From Candidatus Ozemibacter sibiricus (GTDB taxonomy: Bacteria > Muiribacteriota > Ozemobacteria > Ozemobacterales > Ozemobacteraceae): a stretch of 64,000 nt of DNA. This document shows, piece after piece, positions 55,362-64,000 of the stretch. The notes beneath the pieces are model-generated. The model saw only the letters and a program-made list of their open reading frames with translations, did no database searches and had not been told where the DNA came from. The stretch is taken from positions 1 through 64,000 of the forward strand of contig QOQW01000019.1 in the NCBI GenBank assembly GCA_003327425.1. The letters are read 5' to 3'. Within the stretch, counting starts at the first letter, position 1. Every line of letters starts with the position of its first letter. Both the position numbers and the translations under genes were made by a program.

Positions 55362-56057
55362 TCATGTCGCCGCCTCGACCCGCGCCACCAGGTCGCGGAA
55401 CTCGGTCCAGCCGGCGCGCCGGAACCGCTGGGCGATGGTGCGGGCAGGCTCCAGGCATCCGGCTTCGAGACAGGCCAGCGCCGCATCGCAGAAGAAATCA
55501 CGCGTCTCTTCGTCGAGCGGCAGAGTCGCCAGCGCCGGCTCGATCACCCCGACCACATCGGGGGGACGGCCGGCCGCCCGCTCGAGGTAGAACCGCCCGG
55601 CCAGGAACGCCCCGACCGCCGAGCCCGTCGCCGGGCCCGTCGCCGGGCCGGCCGCCCCTCGAGCCGAACCCTCGCCGCCACGCCGGGAGGCATCAGGCGC
55701 CCCCGCCGCCCCTTTCCCCTCGGGCATGACCGGGCCGCCGGGCTCGGCCGCGGCGGTGGCGGCCTGCACGAAGGCATCCAACCGGGCCACGATCGCCTCG
55801 AGCGGCTCCCGGGTCTTTTCGATTCCGATGCTGCCGCTGAGGCGGTGGGCCAGCTCTTCGAGACGGCGGCGGCGGGTTTCCAAAGCGGCCTGGCGATCAG
55901 CGAGCTCTTGCACCGCCGCCTCCACGCGGCGCTGCTCGGCAGCCCGACGGAAGGCGACGGTCTCGGCATCTGCCCACAGCGCGACCACCCGCCGCCCTCG
56001 GCCGGTTACCCCGTAGGCCTGCGGTTCTGGCAGGGTGCGCACCAGTTTGACTTTCAT
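55362..56057 (-). CDS. hypothetical protein, 231 aa, coiled-coil-like
   Basis: ORF; VEAAVQELADRQAALETRRRRLEELAHRLSG; overlaps upstream gene by 4 bp. Confidence 0.65.
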   Translation of the reverse strand: MKVKLVRTLPEPQAYGVTGRGRRVVALWADAETVAFRRAAEQRRVEAAVQELADRQAALETRRRRLEELAHRLSGSIGIEKTREPLEAIVARLDAFVQAATAAAEPGGPVMPEGKGAAGAPDASRRGGEGSARGAAGPATGPATGSAVGAFLAGRFYLERAAGRPPDVVGVIEPALATLPLDEETRDFFCDAALACLEAGCLEPARTIAQRFRRAGWTEFRDLVARVEAAT

Positions 56058-56440
56058 GCGGGCTTCTGCGGCGGGGTACCGGCCTCGGCCTGGAGTTCGG
56101 CAAGCCTGGCGCGTGCCGCCTGGAGGCGGGCATCGACCGTCGTCAGGTCGGCGTTCGTCTCCTCGGCCAGGCGACCGATCGCCTGCCGAAACCAGCGAAC
56201 CGCTTGGGCCAGATCGGCCCGCCGTTCGGCCTCGGTCGGGGCGGGCTTCCTGGTCTCCGTCGGCGCCGACTCGCCAGCCACGCCCTCAGTGGCAGGCGCG
56301 GCCGGCCCCGCCGCCCCTCCGCCTTCCGGGGCCTTCGGGACCGGGGAAGGGGCCTCAGGCGGCGGCCGAATCGCCGCCCCGCAGGCGAAGCAGATGGTGG
56401 CACCCTGGGCCACCTTTTCCCAACAATGCGGACACTGCAT
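56054..56440 (-). CDS. zinc-ribbon hypothetical protein, 128 aa
   Basis: MQCPHCWEKVAQGATICFACGAAIRPPPEA; 4-bp overlap with downstream gene. Confidence 0.7.
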   Translation of the reverse strand: MQCPHCWEKVAQGATICFACGAAIRPPPEAPSPVPKAPEGGGAAGPAAPATEGVAGESAPTETRKPAPTEAERRADLAQAVRWFRQAIGRLAEETNADLTTVDARLQAARARLAELQAEAGTPPQKPA

Positions 56441-56471
56441 CTCGGTTGGTCGAGAACCGGGAACCTACGCC

Positions 56472-57722
56472 TCAGGCCGGCAGATCTTCCAGCGTGTGGA
56501 TGACCACCCCGGACCGCAGCTTCGGCTCGAACCAGGTCGACTTGGGCGGCATGATCTGGCCGGCATCGGCGATGGCCATCAACTGCTCGATCGACGTCGG
56601 AAACATCGAGAAGCTGACTTTGAACTTCCCTTCGTCGACGATGCGCTCCAGTTCCTTGACCCCGCGAATGCCGCCGATGAAGTCGATGCGTTTGTCGGTG
56701 CGCGGGTCCTTGATGCCCAGGATGGGGCCCAACAAATTATCCTGCAGGATCGACACATCGAGGCGCTTCACCGGGTCGTGGTCGTTGTAGGTGCCGGGTT
56801 TGGCCGCCAGTTCATACCACTGGCCGCCCAGGTACATGCCGAAATGGGTGGCCTGCTTGGGCTTCTTCTCCGTCGTCTTCGTGACCGTGAACTTTTCGCC
56901 GACCTTGGCCAGGAACTGCTCGGGGGTGAGCCCATTCAGGTCTTTGACGGCGCGATTGTAGTCCATGATGTGCAGGTGATTGTGAGGGAACAGGACGGCC
57001 AGGAAGAAGTTGTATTCCTCCTGCCCGGTGTGCTTCGGGTTCTGCTCGCGGCGCACCTTGGCGATGCGCGCCGCGGCGGCCGACCGGTGGTGGCCGTCGG
57101 CCACGTACAGCACCGGCACCTTGGCGAACAGATCCTGCATCTTCTTGATCCAGTCGGCATCCTTGACGACCCACAGCACGTGCTGGATGCCGTCGGGAGC
57201 GACGAAATCATACTCGGGCGTGCCCTTGGTGATCTGGTCGATCATCGCATCGATCTCGGCCCGGGCCTTGTAGGTGAGGAAGACCGGCCCGGCGTTGGCG
57301 TTGATCACGTCGACATGCTTGAGGCGGTCTTCTTCCTTGTCTTTGCGGGTCAGTTCATGCTTCTTGATGGTATCGTTCCAATATTCTTCGGCCGAACAGC
57401 AGGCCATCAGCCCCGTCTGGGCGCGGCCATCCATGACCTGGCGATAGATGTAGAGCCAGCGGCCGGGATCATAGACCAACCATCCCTTCTGCCGGAAGGC
57501 CTCGAAATTCTCTTTGGCCTTGGCGTAGACCCGTGGGTCGTAGAGGTCGATCGACGGGTCGAGATCGATCTCCGGTTTGGTCACATGCAGGAAGGAATAG
57601 GGATTCCCCTGGGCCATGACCCGGGCTTCCTCGCTGCTGAGGACATCGTAGGGCAACGCCGCCAGCTTGGGAGCGATCTCTTTGGGAGCGCGCAAACCAC
57701 GGAACGGTCGAATCGCAGCCAT
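56472..57722 (-). CDS. DUF1015 family protein
   Basis: 416 aa from ATG 57722; IRPFRGLRAPKEIAPKLAALPYDVLSSEEAR...NPYSFLHVTKPEIDL...YVADGHHRSAAA. Confidence 0.9.
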   Translation of the reverse strand: MAAIRPFRGLRAPKEIAPKLAALPYDVLSSEEARVMAQGNPYSFLHVTKPEIDLDPSIDLYDPRVYAKAKENFEAFRQKGWLVYDPGRWLYIYRQVMDGRAQTGLMACCSAEEYWNDTIKKHELTRKDKEEDRLKHVDVINANAGPVFLTYKARAEIDAMIDQITKGTPEYDFVAPDGIQHVLWVVKDADWIKKMQDLFAKVPVLYVADGHHRSAAAARIAKVRREQNPKHTGQEEYNFFLAVLFPHNHLHIMDYNRAVKDLNGLTPEQFLAKVGEKFTVTKTTEKKPKQATHFGMYLGGQWYELAAKPGTYNDHDPVKRLDVSILQDNLLGPILGIKDPRTDKRIDFIGGIRGVKELERIVDEGKFKVSFSMFPTSIEQLMAIADAGQIMPPKSTWFEPKLRSGVVIHTLEDLPA

Positions 57723-57869
57723 TTCATTCTTCCTTTCGCGATAGGTTGTTTCGCCCATTCTAGGAGCGGCCCCCCCCCTTGTCAATCACTTGCCCCGCCT
57801 CTTTTCGCGCCTGGGTTCGTGGTTTCGGAGGATTGGCCCCATCCAGAGCGTTTGGGGTATCATACTGCC

Positions 57870-60779
57870 ATGGGCACGCCGGCCCCTGCCTCCCCATCGA
57901 CCGGATCGACCGGGACCTGGCGCGAGACGCTCAACGTCTCGCTGCAGGTCATCGTGCTGACGGCGACGTTGGTGCTGGGCATCGATTCCTGGCTGGCCTC
58001 GCGGCTCGACCACGATCGGGAAGCGTTCGCGGCCCGTTGTCGCACCGTCGTCGAACGACTGGCCGTCCGTTCCGAGCCAGCTTTCTACACCCTCGAACGG
58101 ATGAAACCGTTCTTCCGCCCCTGGACCCGTCAGGATCTCCCGGCGTTGCGCCACGCGGTCGCCAGCGCCGCCACCACCTGGGGCCTCGATCTGCTGGTGT
58201 TCGTCTACGATGCGGGCGGCGAACTGCTCGGCGCCGCCCCAGCCAATGCCCCCAATCTGTGGCTGATGAAGCAGTTGCAGCGCGGCCTCATCACCCCGTC
58301 GGCCGCCGAATTCGCCAGCCTATGCCAGAAGCTCGACAAGAAGATTCCCTTCGTGTTCGGCTTCGGCAAGGATCTCGCCCTCTTGCGCCGGGATCGAGGA
58401 CTGGCCATCGAAACCTTCCAGAAGACCACGCGGGGAGTGCTGCTCTGGCAATCCTGGAAATCCGGCGGCGTGCTGGTGCATTGCCCCGTCATCCCGCCGC
58501 CCGAGGAGACGTTCCGACGGTTGTCGGCGACCGTGGGCGAAGGGCCCGCGCCTCATTTCGCCGGCCTGGGCTTCCGTGATACCGATACCTGGAAGCGGAG
58601 GGGAACCGAGCTCGATCCCGAGGCTCGCCGAGCCTGGCTGGCCCTGCAGGCGGACAATCGGCAGGAAGGTCTCTGGGCCGGCGCCTGGTGGTCGTTCCTG
58701 GAAACCACCGCCGGCCGCCTGGTGTATGCTTCTTTCCCCCCACCTCCCGAGCCCTTGCAAGCCGTTCGTCAGATGGTCCGCCTGAGCGCGGCGGCCGGTC
58801 TGGCCATCGTCCTGGGGGCTCTGTATACCTTCGGCCTGGGAGCCGCCTTCACCCTGCGCCGGATCCTGCTCGGGCTGTTCCTGGCCGCAGCCCTCATTCC
58901 TCTGGTCGGTCTGGCCATCGGCTCGCTCGACGTCGTGCAGGTCTACCAGGACGTCCTGGGCACCCGCATCCAGGCCGTGCAGGATGAAGCCATCCGCAAT
59001 GTGGTGCAGGAGTTCGATGGGTTCGTGGCTTCCTGCGCCCAGTTCATCCGCACCGCGACGAGCGATCCGGCCCTGGTCGGCAACGAAGAGGGGTGGCGCC
59101 GGCTCGCCGACCGCCTCCGGCGCCGCCAGCTGGCCGATGTGCTGCAAGTCCGCGATGCCAGCTCACGCCTTCTGTTCTCCTCCGATCCAGGCTCCAACAG
59201 CGACCGCGAGGTCATGGTCCGCGCCATGGCCCGACGCGCCATCGAACGCTACCGCCCCGAACGCCTGGGCGAGGCCTCCTATACCGCCAACCTCTTCGCC
59301 GACAACATGGTGCGGCGCGACGACATGGGCTTCTCGACCATCCTCAACTTCCCCGGCCGCCTGCAGACCTTGCAGATGGGCAATGCTCGTTTCCTGTATT
59401 TCTTCCAGGTGCCCCCCGCCGACGTCGGACCGGTGGCCTACATCGACATCATCGTCTCGCTGTCGAAGGCCGTCGCCACCTACCTCCGCCAGCGCCACGG
59501 CCGACGCCTCACCTATGACGGAATCTGGCACCGGTTCTATGCCCTCGCCGTCCGCGACCTGCGCTGGACCCTGCCCCCCCCGCCTCCCCTCCGCCAGGAG
59601 ATCAGGCACCTCGCGCTGGTCAGCTGGCTGACCGGCCGGCCCGCCAGCCGCCGCCTCGACCAAGCCGGCCACAGCGGCTTCGCCGTCGCCATTCCCTGCG
59701 CCGAACTGGCCGATCACAGCCTGATCGCCTATTACCCGGACGATCTCGTCCGCGAGCGCATTGGCGCCGTCTGGTCGAAGATCTCGCTCGGCGGCCTCTT
59801 CTTCCTGGGCCTCGTCGGCTTGATGGCGTTCAGCATTTCCCGGCTGTTCCTGGCTCCCCTCCGCCACCTCGAAGAGGGAGTCGCCGCGCTCGCCCGCCGC
59901 GATTTCGAGTTCCGCCTGCCGGTGGCTGGCCAGGATGAGATGGCCCGCTTGTTCAGCGCCTTCAACGACATGATGGTCGACTCCAAGGACCTGCAACTGG
60001 CCCGCAGCGTGCAGGAAGGGCTCGTCCCCCAGACCTTCCCCCAGCCTCCGGGCTATTCGATCGCCGGCAGCCTCGAGACCGCGTCCGACCTCGGTGGCGA
60101 CTGCCTCGATTGCTTCGCCCTGGCCGGCGACCGCACCGTCTTCTTGATCGGCGACATCACCGGGCATGGCGTCGGCTCAGCCTTGCTGATGGCCTTCTCG
60201 CGAGCCATCACCTTCCACTGGAGCCAGGGCCAATCGCTCTATCCCGACTCGCTCACCACCGATATCGATCGTATGCTCCGGCGCCGCCATGGGTCGCGCC
60301 TGTTCATGGGCGTCATCTGCGGCATTCTCGACCCCCAGGCCCACCAGATCGATCTGGTGGTACGCGGGCACGTCTATCCCCTCCTGTTGCTGGCCACCGG
60401 GGCCGCCACCTGGATCGGCACGCCTTCCTATCCGCTGGGCATCGGCACCAACCGGGAAGAGCCCGCCACCCTCCGCCTGCCCCTCTATCCCGGCGACCGC
60501 CTCCTCTGCTTGACCGACGGCTTCATCGAAGCCTGCGACCCCAATGGCGAGATGGTCGGCTATGAGCGGGTCGCCGAATGGGCCCGCCAGGAAGCCGGCG
60601 TCCAGTCGGACGCCCGGAGCTGGCTCGACGCTCTCCTGGCACGCCATCGCAAGTGGTGCCAGGGCCGCCACGAAGATGACCTGACCACCTTCGCCATCGT
60701 CCGCCACGCCGATCCGTCGGGGGCCGATGGTCCGGCCGCTCCTCCGGCCACCGACGCTTCCGGGGAGGGCCACGCGTGA
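57870..60779 (+). CDS. membrane HAMP + PP2C-type SpoIIE phosphatase
   Basis: 969 aa from ATG 57870; HAMP FLAPLRHLEEGVAALARRDFEFRLPVAGQDEMARLFSAFNDM; ARSVQEGLVPQTFPQ...GGDCLDCFALAGDRTVFLIGDITGHGVGSALLM; LCLTDGFIEACD. Confidence 0.92.
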   Translation: MGTPAPASPSTGSTGTWRETLNVSLQVIVLTATLVLGIDSWLASRLDHDREAFAARCRTVVERLAVRSEPAFYTLERMKPFFRPWTRQDLPALRHAVASAATTWGLDLLVFVYDAGGELLGAAPANAPNLWLMKQLQRGLITPSAAEFASLCQKLDKKIPFVFGFGKDLALLRRDRGLAIETFQKTTRGVLLWQSWKSGGVLVHCPVIPPPEETFRRLSATVGEGPAPHFAGLGFRDTDTWKRRGTELDPEARRAWLALQADNRQEGLWAGAWWSFLETTAGRLVYASFPPPPEPLQAVRQMVRLSAAAGLAIVLGALYTFGLGAAFTLRRILLGLFLAAALIPLVGLAIGSLDVVQVYQDVLGTRIQAVQDEAIRNVVQEFDGFVASCAQFIRTATSDPALVGNEEGWRRLADRLRRRQLADVLQVRDASSRLLFSSDPGSNSDREVMVRAMARRAIERYRPERLGEASYTANLFADNMVRRDDMGFSTILNFPGRLQTLQMGNARFLYFFQVPPADVGPVAYIDIIVSLSKAVATYLRQRHGRRLTYDGIWHRFYALAVRDLRWTLPPPPPLRQEIRHLALVSWLTGRPASRRLDQAGHSGFAVAIPCAELADHSLIAYYPDDLVRERIGAVWSKISLGGLFFLGLVGLMAFSISRLFLAPLRHLEEGVAALARRDFEFRLPVAGQDEMARLFSAFNDMMVDSKDLQLARSVQEGLVPQTFPQPPGYSIAGSLETASDLGGDCLDCFALAGDRTVFLIGDITGHGVGSALLMAFSRAITFHWSQGQSLYPDSLTTDIDRMLRRRHGSRLFMGVICGILDPQAHQIDLVVRGHVYPLLLLATGAATWIGTPSYPLGIGTNREEPATLRLPLYPGDRLLCLTDGFIEACDPNGEMVGYERVAEWARQEAGVQSDARSWLDALLARHRKWCQGRHEDDLTTFAIVRHADPSGADGPAAPPATDASGEGHA

Positions 60780-63664
60780 CCACCCCTGCCGCCGCCACCT
60801 ACCGATCCGGCTTCGGCCCGCTCCTGCTGTTGTTCCTGGGCATCCCTCTGCTGCTGCTGTCGATCATCGGCACCCACACCCTCGGCCGCTTCACGGAACA
60901 CACCGTCCGCGAGCGGCAGGCCGCCCTCGACCACCTTTTGGATCAAGGCGTCGCCCAGTCCTCGACGTCCTGGTACGTCCTGCGCCGGCTCAATGCCTTG
61001 TCCCGCCTCATCCGCCGCCATGGCGCCGATCATCCCCTGGTGGAGCGGGCCTTCCAGCGGCTGGGCACCCGCTGGCAGCTGCCCTGCACGGTCTATGTCT
61101 ACCGCCATCGCGACCTCCTCCGCACCTTCCCCGCCGAGGCCGGCCACCGGTCGACCTTTGCCCGTCTTCTGCACGATCTCACCCTCACGGGCGACGATTT
61201 CATCCAGGCCCAGCGGCATCACAACCAGGCGCTTCTCGACCTCTTCGGGCCCGGCAACCGGCTCGAGCTGCTCCTGCGGTTCAAAGGCAAGCTGCGACGG
61301 TTCACGCGGGGCGACACCCGCGGCGCTTATCTCATCCAGGAGTTCCCCGACGGCTGGGGGTTCTTCTTCATTCTGCCCCGCATTCCTCCCTTCGCCACGC
61401 GCTTCCCCCTCGTCCGCCCCCTCACCTCCCCCGCGCTGGGCGCCGCCGTGCCTGGCGAGGACTTCTGGCTCCCGCCGGCCGGCACCGACGCCGACCGCAT
61501 GCGCGTCGCCCTCCAGCGCACCATCGAAGAAGGACGCACCCAGGTTCAGCACGATGGCATGGAATGGGTCTTCTGCCAGAACCGCGAAGGCATCGTCTGG
61601 TGCGCCGCCCTCCCCCTGCCTCGGTCGCCGATCGGCGGCCGGGCCGGCCTGCTGGTCACGCTCGGCTACCTGCTGGCCGGCCTGTGCTTCGCCCTGTTCA
61701 CCCTCTCCCAGACCGGATCGGCCTGGGGCCACGCCGTGACCGATCGCCTCGAGGCCCTCGGCATCCGCTTCCGCCTCGGCCTGCTGTTCGCCATGGCCAC
61801 CATTCTGCCGCTCGGCATCGCCATCCTCCTCGGCTCCATCGGTCTCATGGACCGCCGCGAACTCCTCGTCGCCGAGGCCGGGCGCACCGGCCTGGCCAGG
61901 CTTTCCCAGGTCGAGCAGGGCTATGGGGCCCGCATCGAAGCTTTTCGCCAGGTGGCCGCCGCTTTGCGCGAGTCGCCTTTCGTCAAGTACCTGCAGCTCG
62001 AACCCCTCGCTCGCCTCGTGAACCGGCTCATTCGGGCCAATGCCATCCAGCGGTTCGAAATCCGCGACCCGCTCGGAGCCACGTTGTTCACGACGGACGA
62101 TCGCGAAGTGCACGGCGTCACCCAGGCCACCGATCTGTTCAGTCGCGCCGCCATCCGACGGGAAGCCCCCAACCGCCTGGGACGGGCGGCCGACAAGGTG
62201 TCGGCCGAGGAAGTCATGGCCGAAGGCTTCCTGTCCCGCGACGATGTCGGCCTCTCGGCGGTGCTGCGCCAGCCCAAGACCGTGCTGACCTTCCGCATGG
62301 GAACCAGCCCCGCCCTCTGGTACTGGGACACCTACCCCGAACTGGCCACCGGGCCATGCTTCCTGGCTGTCACGCACCAGCTCGAGTGGGTCTACGAAGG
62401 CTACATCCGACAGGCCTTCGGGGTGAGCCTGCCGCCGGAGGCCATTCCTTCCCGACTGGCGATCGAAGTGGGCTTCGAGTCGGCCAATTTCCGCACCCGC
62501 CCCCGCCTGCAGGGCGCCGGCTGGCTCCCGCTCCTGCACGCCGCCGCCCGCAGCCAGGAAACCGGCCGCGTCCTCTTCCGCGAACTCGACCTGCCCTCCG
62601 GCCGGTTCTGGGTCACGCTCAAGCCCGAACTCACCCTCGGCATGTTCGTCTTCGCCGAACTCGTCCCGGTCGCCTCCCGACTGGCCACCCTCGCCCCCAT
62701 CCGCTGGCGGCTCCTGGCCACCAGCCTGCTCGCCCTGCTCGTCGCCTTCCTGGGGGCCACCCTGATCTCCTCGTTCTTCATGCAACCCATCGCCGACCTC
62801 GGCGAAGGCATCGCCGCCATCCGCCAGCGCGACGCCAGCTTCCGCATCCCGCGCCGGCGCCCCGACGAGTTCGGCCTCCTCGCCGATGCCTTCAACAACC
62901 TTTTGAGCGAACTCAAAGAGCTGGAATACGGCCGCATCGTCCAGGAAAGCCTGCTCCCCGCCGATCCGCCATCCCCCCCCGGCTGGGGCATCGCCTGCCA
63001 CCGCATTCCCGCCACCGACCTGGCGGGCGACTACCACGACGTCTTCGCCCTCGGCGACGGCCGCTGGGCCCTCATCATGGGCGACGTCACCGGCCATGGC
63101 ATCTCGGCCGCCCTCGCCATGGCCATGGCCAAGGCCACCGTCGACTACCAGTCCCTCACCGGCTGGACCGTCCCCAGCCAGGTCATGGACCAGCTCAACC
63201 GCCTCTTCTACCGCGAACTGAAGCCGCGCCAGAAGTTCATGACCATGACCTACGTCGTGCTCGACCCCGAATCCGGCGAGTTCCTGGCCGAGAACGCCGG
63301 CCACCCCTACCCCTTGATCTACCGGGCCCAGACGCGCACGGTCGGCGAACTGCCCCTCCCCTCGATGCCGCTCGGCGCCCGCAAGATCCGCAAAGCCGCC
63401 CCCCAGATCGGCCGGCTCGACCCCGGCGACGCCTTGCTGCTCTATTCCGACGGCATGGTCGAATGCCCCGATCCGCAGGGGAACCCCTTCACCTACCCGC
63501 GGTTCTACGCGCTGTTCGAACGCCTGATGCGGGAACGGCGACCGCTTCCCGACGCGCTGGCCGCCATGGAGGCCGCCCTGCGAGCGCACCAGGGGCCCGG
63601 GCCCTTCCCCGACGATGTCACGCTGCTGCTCCTGCGCCGGGACCCAGCTTCCCCGGCCGCCTGA
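60776..63664 (+). CDS. membrane HAMP + PP2C-type SpoIIE phosphatase (tandem paralogue)
   Basis: 962 aa; IADLGEGIAAIRQRDASFRIPRRRPDEFGLLADAFNNL; VQESLLPADPP...AGDYHDVFALGDGRWALIMGDVTGHGISAALAMAMAK; LLYSDGMVECPDPQG; ATGA overlap. Confidence 0.92.
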   Translation: MTTPAAATYRSGFGPLLLLFLGIPLLLLSIIGTHTLGRFTEHTVRERQAALDHLLDQGVAQSSTSWYVLRRLNALSRLIRRHGADHPLVERAFQRLGTRWQLPCTVYVYRHRDLLRTFPAEAGHRSTFARLLHDLTLTGDDFIQAQRHHNQALLDLFGPGNRLELLLRFKGKLRRFTRGDTRGAYLIQEFPDGWGFFFILPRIPPFATRFPLVRPLTSPALGAAVPGEDFWLPPAGTDADRMRVALQRTIEEGRTQVQHDGMEWVFCQNREGIVWCAALPLPRSPIGGRAGLLVTLGYLLAGLCFALFTLSQTGSAWGHAVTDRLEALGIRFRLGLLFAMATILPLGIAILLGSIGLMDRRELLVAEAGRTGLARLSQVEQGYGARIEAFRQVAAALRESPFVKYLQLEPLARLVNRLIRANAIQRFEIRDPLGATLFTTDDREVHGVTQATDLFSRAAIRREAPNRLGRAADKVSAEEVMAEGFLSRDDVGLSAVLRQPKTVLTFRMGTSPALWYWDTYPELATGPCFLAVTHQLEWVYEGYIRQAFGVSLPPEAIPSRLAIEVGFESANFRTRPRLQGAGWLPLLHAAARSQETGRVLFRELDLPSGRFWVTLKPELTLGMFVFAELVPVASRLATLAPIRWRLLATSLLALLVAFLGATLISSFFMQPIADLGEGIAAIRQRDASFRIPRRRPDEFGLLADAFNNLLSELKELEYGRIVQESLLPADPPSPPGWGIACHRIPATDLAGDYHDVFALGDGRWALIMGDVTGHGISAALAMAMAKATVDYQSLTGWTVPSQVMDQLNRLFYRELKPRQKFMTMTYVVLDPESGEFLAENAGHPYPLIYRAQTRTVGELPLPSMPLGARKIRKAAPQIGRLDPGDALLLYSDGMVECPDPQGNPFTYPRFYALFERLMRERRPLPDALAAMEAALRAHQGPGPFPDDVTLLLLRRDPASPAA

Positions 63665-63704
63665 CCGCGGGCCGCGCCGCGCCCCCTCAGCCGCCGCGGC
63701 CCCC

Positions 63705-64000
63705 TCAGCCCAGGATTTCCACGACCGTCGCCCCCAGCAGGACGAGGTCGAGCACCGTCAACACCGCCACGCACACCCACGAGAACCGGCTCAGCCACGG
63801 GCCGTTGGCATGGTCTCCGAGCAGTTGCCGATCATCGCCCAGTTTCACCAGATAGTACAAGAATGGCGGCAGGATCAGGCCCTGGGCGAATTGCGAGGCC
63901 CGCATCACCATCAAATAGAGGAAATCAACCCCGGGGAGCAGCACCAACCCGGCCCCCAGCACCAGCAAGGCGATGAAGATCCCGTAGAAGAACGGGGCTT
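63705..64000 (-). CDS. NRAMP-family divalent metal transporter, C-terminal fragment (runs off right edge)
   Basis: FLYLMVMRASQFAQGLILPPFLYYLVKLGDDRQLLGDHANGPWLSRFSWVCVAVLTVLDLVLLGATVVEILG resembles NRAMP C-terminal segments. Confidence 0.7.
   Translation of the reverse strand, partial: APFFYGIFIALLVLGAGLVLLPGVDFLYLMVMRASQFAQGLILPPFLYYLVKLGDDRQLLGDHANGPWLSRFSWVCVAVLTVLDLVLLGATVVEILG

Noticed and set aside
54930-57869. N-terminal 980-aa extension of plus-strand ORF 54930..60779
   Set aside because: Overlaps well-supported minus-strand genes (SUMF1, DUF1015); the real start is most likely ATG 57870.
60560-63589. 1009-aa minus-strand ORF opposite the second SpoIIE-type phosphatase
   Set aside because: Antisense shadow; low-complexity G/E/A/Q-rich text with no domain motifs.

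Overview
High-GC bacterial chromosomal window, densely coding on both strands. Left edge (1-5253, minus): SNF2-type helicase with a C-terminal DUF3883-like domain, followed by a DUF1156-type adenine methylase that runs off the window. This pairing resembles the drmD-drmMI start of class 1 DISARM; the helicase carries a one-base poly-A frameshift near its C terminus. Next come an MBL-fold hydrolase, an active/inactive M16 peptidase pair, and a five-gene cassette (10810-21272) in which every junction is a 4-bp ATGA overlap: DUF4062-like/NACHT-like/TPR STAND protein, HEAT-like membrane protein, two membrane-anchored unknowns and a pseudopilin-like protein. Then an Ig-like lipoprotein, a TPR protein, a large secreted protein, and a 2986-aa modular surface protein with EF-hand-like calcium loops. 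Further right: sbcD-sbcC, a nitroreductase, an adjacent secreted peptidylarginine-deiminase homologue and clostripain-family protease, a nucleotidyltransferase (AbiEii-like) with a small partner gene, a PPP-type phosphoesterase, a SUMF1-type protein with duplicated zinc ribbons, a DUF1015 protein, two tandem HAMP/SpoIIE-type phosphatases, and the C terminus of an NRAMP-like transporter. No CRISPR array, rRNA or convincing tRNA was seen. All family calls come from reading motifs by eye, with no database search.
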